Assembly: GCA_018674025.1 (NCBI GenBank)
Contig: JABHBC010000114.1
Span: forward strand, 1 to 7,158
Direction: 5' to 3'
Length of the DNA stretch: 7,158 nucleotides
Source: Flavobacteriaceae bacterium
Lineage (GTDB): Bacteria > Bacteroidota > Bacteroidia > Flavobacteriales > Flavobacteriaceae
Positions 1 through 7,158 of the stretch are shown here, one piece after another (the stretch's first letter is position 1; every line of letters begins with the position of its first letter). The translations under genes and the position numbers were made by a program. The notes under the pieces were generated by a model, which had not been told where the DNA came from, did not search any database, and saw nothing but the letters and a program-made list of their open reading frames with translations.

Positions 1-546
1 AAATCAACATGGAGTTTAATAACTAATCAATCAATCAATGGGAATGCTTGGGAAGGCTCAACTGTGAGTTTCTGGGACGACGTTGTAGATACTGCAGAAA
101 CGGATGCTGATAATAGTTATTTTATTATTTGGAGAGATCAAAATGGTGGAACTTTGAATTGGCCTCTTGATATTGTTATTAATTTAAATAAAACCATAAA
201 AATTCATAGGCTGAAAGTTTGGCAACGAGCTTATTGGTATAATGGACCGTCTCCTGTAACTGCATATTATTATCAAGAAGAAAATATGAAATCTTTTGAC
301 TTATTCGCTAGTAACAATGGTCAAGAATGGACACTTTTAGGGCAATATGATATTGGTGATCCTAGAGATGCAGATGGAAACATTCCTAGTGCTGCAATGG
401 ATGCCGCTGCCAATGGACATGATTTTGAGCTTGAAGGGATTTCAGATCAATTTAATTATTTAAAAATTTCAATTACATCTAACTATGGTAGTGATACTTA
501 TTGCCACGGTTCTGAAATAACTTTATACGGACTTGATAATCTCTAG
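1..546 (+). CDS. DUF5000/discoidin-like PUL-associated protein, 3' end only
   Basis: The frame is open from base 1 to the TAG at 544-546, so this is the last 181 residues of a longer protein whose start lies outside the window; the GTG at 64 is an internal Val codon, not a convincing start. From about visible residue 57 the sequence reads like the DUF5000 C-terminal domain, a discoidin-like beta-sandwich: a strand ending in LKVWQR (W74), a YWYNG turn, a SFDLFASNNGQEWTLLG stretch, a GHDFEL segment, and a closing YLKISITSNYGSDTYCHGSEITLYG. In Bacteroidota such domains usually end DUF4959/DUF5126/DUF5000 proteins encoded after susC/susD pairs, and are thought to be surface glycan-binding accessories. 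The gene ends 4 nt before the GH5 enzyme gene, so the two are probably co-transcribed. The family match is by recognition of motifs; binding to a given glycan is inference. Confidence 0.8.
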   Translation, partial: KSTWSLITNQSINGNAWEGSTVSFWDDVVDTAETDADNSYFIIWRDQNGGTLNWPLDIVINLNKTIKIHRLKVWQRAYWYNGPSPVTAYYYQEENMKSFDLFASNNGQEWTLLGQYDIGDPRDADGNIPSAAMDAAANGHDFELEGISDQFNYLKISITSNYGSDTYCHGSEITLYGLDNL

Positions 547-550
547 ATTA

Positions 551-3500
551 ATGAGAAAGGTTACACTGTTTCTTTTAATTTTAATTTCTTCAACTGTATA
601 TGGCCAAAATTTAAGAACTCTTAATAAGGATATTGTTGATGAAAATAACAATGAGGTTATTCTTAGAAGTGCTGGTCTTGGTGGTTGGATGCTTCAGGAA
701 CCTTATATGTTTAATTACTCATCTGGAGCAAATACACAACATGAATTTAAGGAGAAGTTAAATAACCTTGTTGGAAGTGAAAATACAGAATTATTTTTTG
801 AATCATGGCTTGATAATTTTGTTACTGAGCAAGATGTTGATTCAATAGCTAGTTGGGGGTTTAATAGCATTCGCTTACCTATGCATTATGACTTGTTTAC
901 ACTTTCAATACAAAATGAACCAGTTGAAGGAGAAAATACATGGCTTGACAGAGGTTTCGAAATTGTTGATCAGCTTTTAGATTGGTGTGAACAAAACGAA
1001 TTGTACTTAATTCTAGACTTACACGCAGCTCCCGGTGGACAGGGCTACGATGCGGCTATTTCAGATTATAATTCAGAATTTCCGTCTTTATGGGAAAGTG
1101 TAGAAAATCAAAATAAGACTATTGCTCTTTGGGAACAATTAGCAATTCGATATAAGGATGAGCCGTGGATTGGAGGATATGATTTATTAAATGAAACTAA
1201 TTGGGATTTAGCAAATTTTGAATTAAGAAGTTTTTATATTCAGGTTACAAATGCAATTAGAGAACATGACACGAATCATATTATATTTATTGAAGGAAAT
1301 TGGTTTGCCAATGATTTTACTGGACTAATACCGCCATGGGATGATAATATGGCTTATAGTTTTCACAAATACTGGAGTTATAATAACACAGAGTCTATTC
1401 AATGGGTACTAGATATTAGAAATCAATATAATACTCCTCTTTGGATGGGGGAATCTGGAGAAAACTCTAATTTATGGTTTACTGATGCAATTAGATTATT
1501 CGAAGATAATGATATAGGATGGGCATGGTGGCCGTGGAAAAAAACAGAGTCTATAAATTCCACTTTATCAATTTCATCAAACTCTAATTTCCAATCGATT
1601 ATTAACTATTTTGCTGATGGACAAAACCAGCCGAGTATAGATAATGCTATGCAAGGACTAATGCAATTTAGTACTGATTCTCGTATTGAAAATACTCATT
1701 TTAATAGCAATGTAATTGATGCTATGATGAGGCAACCACATACAAATGAAACACTTGCTTATTCTGAAAATTTAATTCCGGGTGTCATATTTTTAACAGA
1801 TTACGATCTAGGTACACAAGACTATGCATATTCTGATGTAATTAGTGGTACATATCAAGTTTCTACTGATGAATATACGACTTGGAATAATGGCTGGAGT
1901 TACAGAAATGATGGTGTAGATATTCAAGAATCAAATGACAGTGAAAGTAACGGATATAACGTGGGATGGGTTGAAGATGGTGAATGGTTATTATATACTG
2001 TTGATGTACAGCAATCTGGTTTCTATGATATTATAACTAGGTATTCTTCTGAACAAAATGGCGGAAAGATTAAGTTATTCTCTGATAATTTAGAAATTAC
2101 AGACTACATAAACCTTTACAATAGTGGTGGTTACTCAAATTTCATAAATAGGCTAACTACAAATGTCTATTTATCAGAAGGAGTTCAAAAACTAAAATTA
2201 AAAATCAAAGGGGATGTGTCTTTTAACCTTAGTAAGCTAGAATTTTTTGAATCTGACGATGAAAACCCCGATTTTGAAGTTTTATTAGCAAATACTTTGG
2301 AAGATGAAAAATCAATTAAAATAGTTTTAACACATCCATTGGCAAGTCAAAACATAGAGATGGATTTATTTGATCTTAAATTAAATGATGAATCTACAGA
2401 TATTTCAGCAGTAGAAATTGACTCTAATAATAGTCAGGTTATAAATGTTATTACTGAAAATTATATGTCATTTCAAGACGAAATTACAATAAGCTACAAC
2501 GGAGATGGTTTACTTTCTGAAACAGGTCAATACCTGTATAGTTTTCAAGATTATCCAGTAGAAAATAATTTATCTACAAGATTGTTAATTCCAGGAAGGA
2601 TACAAGCTGAAGATTTCTATTATCAAGAAGGATTAGAGACAGAAGAAACAAGTGACACTTTTGGTGGCTTAAATATAGGCTACACAGATCAAGGAGATTT
2701 TGCAGATTACCTTGTAGCTATTAATGATTCAGGAGATTATACAATTAGCTTTAGAGTTGCTTCTCAAGGATCGGGATCATTAAAATTAGAATTAATTAAT
2801 GATACATCTACAGAAAATATAGGAGTGATATCAACACCTAACACAGGTGGTTGGCAAAACTGGCAAACAATATCATTTTCAAGAAATTTACCAGAGGGTT
2901 TATATACTTTAAGAATGACGGTAATTCAATCTCCTTTTAATTTAAATTGGATGGATTTTGAATCTGAAAATGGAAGTAATAACTCAAATGAAGAATTGAT
3001 AGAATTTTTATCCTCAGGATCCTGGAGAATTCAAGCTGAAGTTGATAATTATAGAGGTGTTGGGCCTGGTGGAGCAATTACTGCTGAATGGTGGTCTGCA
3101 AGCGCATTAAGTGAATCTAATACGGGTCTTTACGATGATACATGGACCTTTAGTGAAAACGGAGTTTTGTCTGTTAACACTGGAGCAGATGGTACGATAT
3201 TTGGAAAAAAACCTGAAATTGATGCTGCTTTTGATCCTAACGGAAATTTATCTTACGATGCTGATAATGAGTTTAACGAATATTTAAACTATCCTTTAAC
3301 TAATCATACTGATCAATATAATACAAGCAATGATAATGATAGCGAGGAAACAATTACTTTTAATAGTTATGGTAATTTAGGGTTTTATACAGCATTAAAT
3401 AACCAGACATATCAGATTCTTTCTAGAACAAGTAATACAATGACTGTTAGAAATGTAGGGTCTGAAGGAAATTCTTGGTACAATACATTGACTACTGATG

Positions 3501-3757
3501 AGCAATTATCTACTGTTGAATTAAATAATATGTCTTTAAGAATATTTCCTAATCCAACAAATACAGATTTTATTTATATAAAATCTTCTTTACAAGGATT
3601 AAAAGTTATTGAGTTATTTGATATTAATGGCAGGAAAATTATTCAAACTGAAATAAGTGATGATAAATTAAATATTGGAAATTTAAATCGTGGTTTATAC
3701 TTAATAAAAATCATGATACAAGGTCAAATTAATTTTGCTAAAATTGTGGTTAATTAA
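551..3757 (+). CDS. Secreted multimodular GH5-family glycoside hydrolase with two CBM6-like modules and a T9SS sorting tail
   Basis: This 1068-residue enzyme is predicted to be exported. Residues 1-18 are a signal peptide (RK, then a Leu/Ile core, likely cut after VYG). Residues ~20-400 form a GH5 (beta/alpha)8 catalytic domain: R108 in GFNSIRLP, LHAAPGGQG at 157-165, acid/base E215 after N214, H272 and Y274 in FHKYW, nucleophile E301 in WMGES, and W326/W327. LGGWMLQEPY near the N-terminus and TEQDVDSIASWGFN recall exo-beta-1,3-glucanase-like GH5 enzymes, so a beta-glucan such as laminarin is a plausible but unproven substrate. CBM6-like modules lie at ~409-567 and ~680-804 (IPGRIQAEDF, DFADYLV), with an Ig-like domain at ~568-676 between them. 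Residues ~815-980 are an unnamed module, and ~993-1068 are a type A T9SS tail (FPNP at 999-1002). ATG 551 is preferred over TTG 533 because it opens directly on the signal peptide and avoids overlap with the upstream gene. Confidence 0.93.
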   Translation: MRKVTLFLLILISSTVYGQNLRTLNKDIVDENNNEVILRSAGLGGWMLQEPYMFNYSSGANTQHEFKEKLNNLVGSENTELFFESWLDNFVTEQDVDSIASWGFNSIRLPMHYDLFTLSIQNEPVEGENTWLDRGFEIVDQLLDWCEQNELYLILDLHAAPGGQGYDAAISDYNSEFPSLWESVENQNKTIALWEQLAIRYKDEPWIGGYDLLNETNWDLANFELRSFYIQVTNAIREHDTNHIIFIEGNWFANDFTGLIPPWDDNMAYSFHKYWSYNNTESIQWVLDIRNQYNTPLWMGESGENSNLWFTDAIRLFEDNDIGWAWWPWKKTESINSTLSISSNSNFQSIINYFADGQNQPSIDNAMQGLMQFSTDSRIENTHFNSNVIDAMMRQPHTNETLAYSENLIPGVIFLTDYDLGTQDYAYSDVISGTYQVSTDEYTTWNNGWSYRNDGVDIQESNDSESNGYNVGWVEDGEWLLYTVDVQQSGFYDIITRYSSEQNGGKIKLFSDNLEITDYINLYNSGGYSNFINRLTTNVYLSEGVQKLKLKIKGDVSFNLSKLEFFESDDENPDFEVLLANTLEDEKSIKIVLTHPLASQNIEMDLFDLKLNDESTDISAVEIDSNNSQVINVITENYMSFQDEITISYNGDGLLSETGQYLYSFQDYPVENNLSTRLLIPGRIQAEDFYYQEGLETEETSDTFGGLNIGYTDQGDFADYLVAINDSGDYTISFRVASQGSGSLKLELINDTSTENIGVISTPNTGGWQNWQTISFSRNLPEGLYTLRMTVIQSPFNLNWMDFESENGSNNSNEELIEFLSSGSWRIQAEVDNYRGVGPGGAITAEWWSASALSESNTGLYDDTWTFSENGVLSVNTGADGTIFGKKPEIDAAFDPNGNLSYDADNEFNEYLNYPLTNHTDQYNTSNDNDSEETITFNSYGNLGFYTALNNQTYQILSRTSNTMTVRNVGSEGNSWYNTLTTDEQLSTVELNNMSLRIFPNPTNTDFIYIKSSLQGLKVIELFDINGRKIIQTEISDDKLNIGNLNRGLYLIKIMIQGQINFAKIVVN

Positions 3758-3814
3758 ATCCAAAATAAACTATAATTAGTATTAATTTAACATCTTAATT
3801 TTTTTTTAAATTTT
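3758..3814 (+). other. 57-nt AT-rich junction between PUL enzyme gene and thrB
   Basis: The spacer has no convincing hairpin, so no intrinsic terminator for the upstream PUL genes is visible. It holds a TATAAT-like hexamer at 3771-3776 and a run of nine T at 3799-3807 just before the thrB start. There is no match to the Bacteroidota -7 element (TAnnTTTG), so a thrBC promoter cannot be placed. thrBC may be read through from the PUL or use a weak promoter here; the sequence does not decide. Confidence 0.4.
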
Positions 3815-4735
3815 ATGGACGAAATTAGAGTTTTTTCACCTGCAACTGTTTCAAATGTTGCTTGTGGCTTTGATATTTTAGGATTTCCTCTAGAAAGTGT
3901 GGGGGATGAAATGGTAGTTAGAAAAACAAAAGAAAAGGGAATTGTAATCACAAAAATTGAAGGTTTTGATTTACCTTTTGATATTAATAAAAATGTCGCA
4001 TCTGTTTCTGCAATGGCTCTATTAGATGTTGCAAAACCAGACTTTGGTTTTGAAATTGAGATTTATAAAAAAATTAAACCAGGCAGTGGTATTGGTAGTA
4101 GTGGGGCTAGTGCTACGTCTAGTGTATATGCTATAAACGAATTATTAGGTAGACCATTTAATAAACTACAACTTACTGAATTTGCTATGAAGGGAGAGCT
4201 TATTTCTAGTAATTCAGAACATGCTGATAATATTGCTCCAGCTCTATTTGGAGGTTTTACAATGGTCAAGAGCTTAAATCCGCTTGAAGTTTTACAATTA
4301 CCAACTCTTAAAGATTTATTCGTTGTAATAATTCATCCACAAATTGAAATTAAAACTTCTGAGTCAAGAGGAATTCTTCCAAAGATGGTTTCACTTTCGG
4401 ACGCCACAAAACAGATATCTGATTTAGGTGGACTGGTTCACGCTTTGCATACTAGCGATTATGAATTGTTGAAAAAATCATTGAAAGATCATCTTGTTGA
4501 AAAACATAGGAGCAAGTTAATTCCATATTTTGATGAATTAAAATCTAAGTCTATAGCAGCTGGTGCTATCGGATGTTCTATTTCTGGATCTGGACCTTCA
4601 GTTTTTGCTTTAGCAAAAGGAAAGCAGATGGCTATTAATATTGAATTAATATTTAATTCAATATTTTCAAAATCAAATATTGATTTCACAACCTATGTAT
4701 CTAAAATTAGTTCTGACGGGGTTACAACGATTTAA
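3815..4735 (+). CDS. thrB: Homoserine kinase (EC 2.7.1.39)
   Basis: The cytoplasmic enzyme phosphorylates L-homoserine with ATP to O-phospho-L-homoserine, the substrate of the threonine synthase encoded next. At 306 residues it has the usual length for the GHMP kinase family. The N-terminal motif SPATVSNVACGFDILG (residues 8-23) carries the Asn14 and Asp20 expected for homoserine binding. The glycine/serine-rich ATP loop PGSGIGSSGASA is at 89-100, EHADNIAP with H136 and N139 follows, and the third GHMP motif SISGSGPSVFA starts at S255. The ATG is preceded by an A/T tract without a Shine-Dalgarno sequence, normal for this phylum. thrC follows after 11 nt, so the pair is an operon. Unusually, no thrA precedes it; a PUL glycosidase gene does. 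Confidence 0.96.
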   Translation: MDEIRVFSPATVSNVACGFDILGFPLESVGDEMVVRKTKEKGIVITKIEGFDLPFDINKNVASVSAMALLDVAKPDFGFEIEIYKKIKPGSGIGSSGASATSSVYAINELLGRPFNKLQLTEFAMKGELISSNSEHADNIAPALFGGFTMVKSLNPLEVLQLPTLKDLFVVIIHPQIEIKTSESRGILPKMVSLSDATKQISDLGGLVHALHTSDYELLKKSLKDHLVEKHRSKLIPYFDELKSKSIAAGAIGCSISGSGPSVFALAKGKQMAINIELIFNSIFSKSNIDFTTYVSKISSDGVTTI

Positions 4736-4746
4736 ATAAAAAAAAT

Positions 4747-6048
4747 ATGAATTACTACAGTCTTAATAAAAAATCTTCAAATGTTACCTTTAAAGAAGCT
4801 TTAATTAAAGGATTAGCACCAGATAAAGGGTTGTACTTTCCTGAAAAAATAAATAAACTATCAGAAAGTTTTATTGCTAATATAAATAATTACTCAAATG
4901 AAGAAATTGCATACGAGTGTATTCATCAATTTATTGGAAGTGAGATACCTGAATCAGATTTACGTAAAATAATTACTGATGTTCTTTCATTTGATTTTCC
5001 TCTGACAAAATTAAATGATCAAATTTCATTTCTTGAACTTTTTCATGGTCCCACTATGGCTTTTAAGGATGTTGGTGCTAGGTTTATGGCTAGATGCTTA
5101 GCGTATTTTTTGAAAAATCAAGATGAAAAGAAATCAGTAACTGTGCTGGTAGCTACATCTGGGGATACTGGAGGGGCTGTTGCTAGTGGTTTTTATAAAG
5201 TAAAGGGAATTAAAGTAGTAATACTATACCCTAAAGGAAAAGTGTCTAATGTTCAAGAAAAACAATTAACAACATTAGGAGAAAATATTACTGCTTTAGA
5301 AGTAGATGGAACTTTTGATGATTGTCAAGCAATGGTTAAAAAAGCATTCTTAGACGAGGATTTATCAAATAATATTAATTTAACATCTGCAAATTCTATA
5401 AATATAGCTAGATGGCTTCCTCAGATGTTTTATTTCTTTTTTAGTTATAGAGATTTTAAACTATCACACTCCGATAAAATAGCATTTTCAGTCCCAAGTG
5501 GAAATTTTGGTAATATATGCGCTGGAATGATGGCAAAAGAGATGGGTCTTCCGATTAATAAATTCATTGCCTCAAATAATATTAATGATGTGGTTAATAG
5601 ATATTTAAAAACAAAAATATACGATGCGAAGCCTTCAATTCAGACAATTTCAAACGCCATGGATGTAGGTGATCCAAGTAATTTTGTAAGAATAATTAAT
5701 ATATATAAAAATGATTTTAATTTAATTAAAAATAACTTGCATACTTGCAGTTTTACTGACGACGAAACAGTTGAAGGAATAAAAGAACTAATTAATAAGT
5801 TTAATTATATTCCAGATCCACATGGTGCAGTTGGTTTTCTCGGAGTTAAAGATTTCATTGAATCGAATCCAAATTATAAATGTATAATATTAGAAACAGC
5901 ACATCCAGCTAAATTTTCTGAGGTTATAAATTTATACACTGATAATTTAGTAGTGCCTGATCAAATTAGCTCTGTAATTAATAAGAAAAAAAAATCTGTT
6001 GAAATTGACGGATTCTTAGCTTTTAAAAATTTCTTATTAGATAGTTAG
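4747..6048 (+). CDS. thrC: Threonine synthase (EC 4.2.3.1)
   Basis: This pyridoxal-phosphate enzyme converts O-phospho-L-homoserine and water to L-threonine and phosphate, the final step of the pathway. Its 433 residues match the long (E. coli-like) class of threonine synthases. The N-terminus has the family's YYSLN...VTFKEALIKGLAPDKGLYFPE region. The PLP-binding lysine is K107 in HGPTMAFKDVGARF. The phosphate-binding and substrate loops are SGDTGGAV from S138 and PSGNFGN (S251-N256), followed by FIASNNINDVVNRYL and SNAMDVGDPSNF. All catalytic motifs are intact. The start is separated from thrB by 11 nt of almost pure A/T, and translation probably depends on this unstructured leader rather than a Shine-Dalgarno pairing. 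A 13-bp inverted repeat begins about 50 nt after the stop. Confidence 0.97.
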   Translation: MNYYSLNKKSSNVTFKEALIKGLAPDKGLYFPEKINKLSESFIANINNYSNEEIAYECIHQFIGSEIPESDLRKIITDVLSFDFPLTKLNDQISFLELFHGPTMAFKDVGARFMARCLAYFLKNQDEKKSVTVLVATSGDTGGAVASGFYKVKGIKVVILYPKGKVSNVQEKQLTTLGENITALEVDGTFDDCQAMVKKAFLDEDLSNNINLTSANSINIARWLPQMFYFFFSYRDFKLSHSDKIAFSVPSGNFGNICAGMMAKEMGLPINKFIASNNINDVVNRYLKTKIYDAKPSIQTISNAMDVGDPSNFVRIINIYKNDFNLIKNNLHTCSFTDDETVEGIKELINKFNYIPDPHGAVGFLGVKDFIESNPNYKCIILETAHPAKFSEVINLYTDNLVVPDQISSVINKKKKSVEIDGFLAFKNFLLDS

Positions 6049-6097
6049 AATTATATTATTATAAGTTTACTTTTCCTTTTAATATATCAATTTAGTT

Positions 6098-6152
6098 TAT
6101 TTAAAATGATCTTCAAAAGATAAAAATATTTAACGAGTAATCATTTTAAATA
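6098..6152 (+). repeat. Perfect 13-bp inverted repeat with 29-nt spacer downstream of thrC
   Basis: TATTTAAAATGAT-type arms at 6098-6110 and 6140-6152 are exact reverse complements, separated by 29 nt. As RNA this would form a 13-bp stem, almost all A-U, with a large loop. It begins about 50 nt after the thrC stop and could mark the 3' end of the thrBC transcript or be a protein-binding dyad. It lacks the G+C-rich stem and immediate U-run of a standard intrinsic terminator, and chance palindromes are common in DNA this AT-rich. Confidence 0.45.
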
Positions 6153-6220
6153 TAGTATTCATAAATATTTTATTAAAAAATTATACAATTTACATAAATA
6201 GTACAATTTAATTAAATTAT

Positions 6221-6293
6221 AAATTATCATATATTTAATTTAAATCCCTTTTTTTTCTGTTTCTTTAATTTCAAATATTTAAAATTATCATAT
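6221..6293 (+). repeat. 12-nt direct repeat AAATTATCATAT, two copies
   Basis: Identical 12-mers lie at 6221-6232 and 6282-6293, with 61 nt between their starts, upstream of amt. The second copy overlaps an ATTTAAAATTAT segment (6277-6288) that matches 11 of 12 bases of the left arm of the inverted repeat at 6099-6110. They could be binding sites for an amt regulator, but the base composition makes chance repetition plausible. Confidence 0.3.
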
Positions 6294-6396
6294 TTATAAA
6301 AATAATATTTAACCCAATTTTCTTGATATTTTTATTCCTTTTTGAATTAAATTAGGCGGCATAAACTAAAATATACTTTCTGTTAAAAATAAAATT

Positions 6397-7158
6397 ATGT
6401 ATGATTTATTAAACTTATTTATAACACTAATTCAAGAATCTTATTTGGGTGAAATTTCCGATTCAATTTCGATTGAGGACTATTCTGCAATTGTAGAGTC
6501 CATTAAAAGTGATTTATATGTTGATATGGGGATGCTTTGGATGCTAATTGCTGGTATTTTAGTTTTCTTCATGCAAGCAGGATTTACCTTAGTTGAGTCA
6601 GGAATGACAAGATCAAAAAACGCTGTTAATATAGCAATGAAAAATTTATTAGATATCACTGTTGGATCTTTAACTTACTGGTTTGTTGGATATTCTTTAA
6701 TGTATGGTAATTCAGAAAATGGATACTTTTTTTGGAGTGGTATAATGCAAGGAGAAGGGGCTGATTTATTTTTTCAGACAATGTTCGCTGCTACTGCTGC
6801 AACTATTGTTTCTGGTGCAATTGCAGGTAGAACTAAGTATTCAACATATGCAATCTTTACAGTTGTAATGACTGCATTAATATATCCTATTGCAGGTGGA
6901 TGGGAATGGAATAACGGATTTTTAAATACTGCTTCATTTATGCCTACTGAATTTATTGATTTTGCTGGATCTTCAATAGTTCATTCTGTTGGCGGATGGG
7001 CTGCACTTGTTGGTGCTTATATGGTTGGCCCAAGAATTGGAAAATTTGTTCACGGTAAAGTAATCCCTTTCCCTGGCCACAATCAAATTCTAGCTACTCT
7101 TGGAGTTTTTATACTATGGCTAGGTTGGTTTGGTTTTAACGGAGGTTCTCAATTAGCA
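6397..7158 (+). CDS. amt: Ammonium transporter (Amt family), 5' part, truncated by window end
   Basis: This is an inner-membrane channel for ammonium uptake; the first 254 residues are present and the frame stays open to the last base. The ATG at 6397 is the only ATG after the in-frame stop at 6367-6369. A 45-residue N-terminal segment, weakly hydrophobic at first and then acidic, precedes the first clear membrane helix (about 46-66, ending AGFTLVESGMTRSKN). Family landmarks follow: FAATAATIVSGAIAGR, the pore pair D188 and H196 in DFAGSSIVHSVGG, and WFGFNGGS with F247 and S251. The D-to-H spacing of 8 and F-to-S spacing of 4 match E. coli AmtB D160/H168 and F215/S219. The second pore His and the C-terminal PII-contacting tail are outside the window. 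Any adjacent PII (glnK) gene would lie beyond the window too. Confidence 0.96.
   Translation, partial: MYDLLNLFITLIQESYLGEISDSISIEDYSAIVESIKSDLYVDMGMLWMLIAGILVFFMQAGFTLVESGMTRSKNAVNIAMKNLLDITVGSLTYWFVGYSLMYGNSENGYFFWSGIMQGEGADLFFQTMFAATAATIVSGAIAGRTKYSTYAIFTVVMTALIYPIAGGWEWNNGFLNTASFMPTEFIDFAGSSIVHSVGGWAALVGAYMVGPRIGKFVHGKVIPFPGHNQILATLGVFILWLGWFGFNGGSQLA

Larger units (their letters stand above)
6049..6396 (+). other. 348-nt gene-free, very AT-rich region between thrC and amt
   Basis: No open frame of coding character was seen here on either strand. The stretch holds a 13-bp inverted repeat close to thrC, a T8 run after CCC (6246-6256), short direct repeats, and an isolated GC-rich patch, GGCGGC at 6355-6360, about 36 nt before the amt ATG. 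An in-frame TAA at 6367-6369 closes the amt frame upstream. The region must contain the end of the thrBC transcript and probably the amt promoter, but no clear TTG/TAnnTTTG pair was found, so the promoter is not placed. Confidence 0.55.

Noticed and set aside
64..66. GTG as the start of the first gene
   Set aside because: The frame is open back to base 1 with matching coding character, so this is an internal Val codon of a truncated gene.
533..550. TTG start for the GH5 gene, 18 nt upstream of ATG 551
   Set aside because: It would overlap the preceding gene and add MIISRL before a complete signal peptide that starts naturally at the ATG.
3744..3776. TTG...TATAAT pair as a thrB promoter
   Set aside because: The spacing (21 nt between hexamers) and the lack of the Bacteroidota TAnnTTTG element make this a likely chance match in AT-rich DNA.
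4063..4269. Minus-strand open frame inside thrB
   Set aside because: It lies wholly within a confident gene and its translation shows no family features; it is antisense shadow.
4489..4689. Second minus-strand open frame inside thrB
   Set aside because: Same reason: embedded antisense to conserved thrB sequence, with no independent support.
6233..6256. ATTTAA-T-TTAAAT palindrome followed by CCC and T8 as a terminator
   Set aside because: The loop would be one base and the stem only A-T pairs, so a stable hairpin is not expected.
6049..6396. CRISPR array, tRNA or mobile-element end in the intergenic region
   Set aside because: There are no regularly spaced repeats of CRISPR length, no cloverleaf-type motifs, and no transposase remnant or paired terminal repeats with target duplications.

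Overview
The window is strongly AT-rich (near 30% G+C by eye). It looks like chromosomal DNA of a Bacteroidota member, most likely a marine-type flavobacterium. The support is a type IX secretion (T9SS) C-terminal sorting tail on a secreted glycoside hydrolase, a DUF5000-like PUL-associated protein beside it, start sites without obvious Shine-Dalgarno sequences, and short A/T spacers. All genes are on the + strand.

Layout. (1) 1-546 is the 3' end of a gene cut by the window start; its C-terminal region is DUF5000/discoidin-like, as seen in polysaccharide utilization loci (PULs). (2) 551-3757 starts 4 nt later and encodes a 1068-residue secreted enzyme: signal peptide, GH5-type catalytic domain, CBM6-like module, Ig-like linker domain, second CBM6 module, an unnamed module with W/G/Y-rich motifs, and a T9SS tail. 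These two genes are the distal end of a PUL whose susC/susD-type genes would lie upstream. (3) 3815-4735 (thrB) and 4747-6048 (thrC) encode the last two steps of threonine biosynthesis and are separated by 11 nt. No thrA is seen upstream, where it is commonly found in this phylum; the PUL enzyme sits there instead. (4) 6049-6396 is a very AT-rich gap without a gene; it holds a perfect 13-bp inverted repeat and short direct repeats. (5) 6397 to the window end is the 5' part of an ammonium transporter gene (amt), cut by the window edge.

Functionally, the first two genes belong to extracellular glycan capture and breakdown, probably of a beta-glucan, with the enzyme exported by T9SS and kept at the surface or released. 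thrBC and amt are core amino-acid and nitrogen metabolism. No clearly new system is visible. The points most worth checking are the PUL/thrBC junction without thrA, the unnamed C-terminal module of the GH5 enzyme, and the inverted repeat after thrC.
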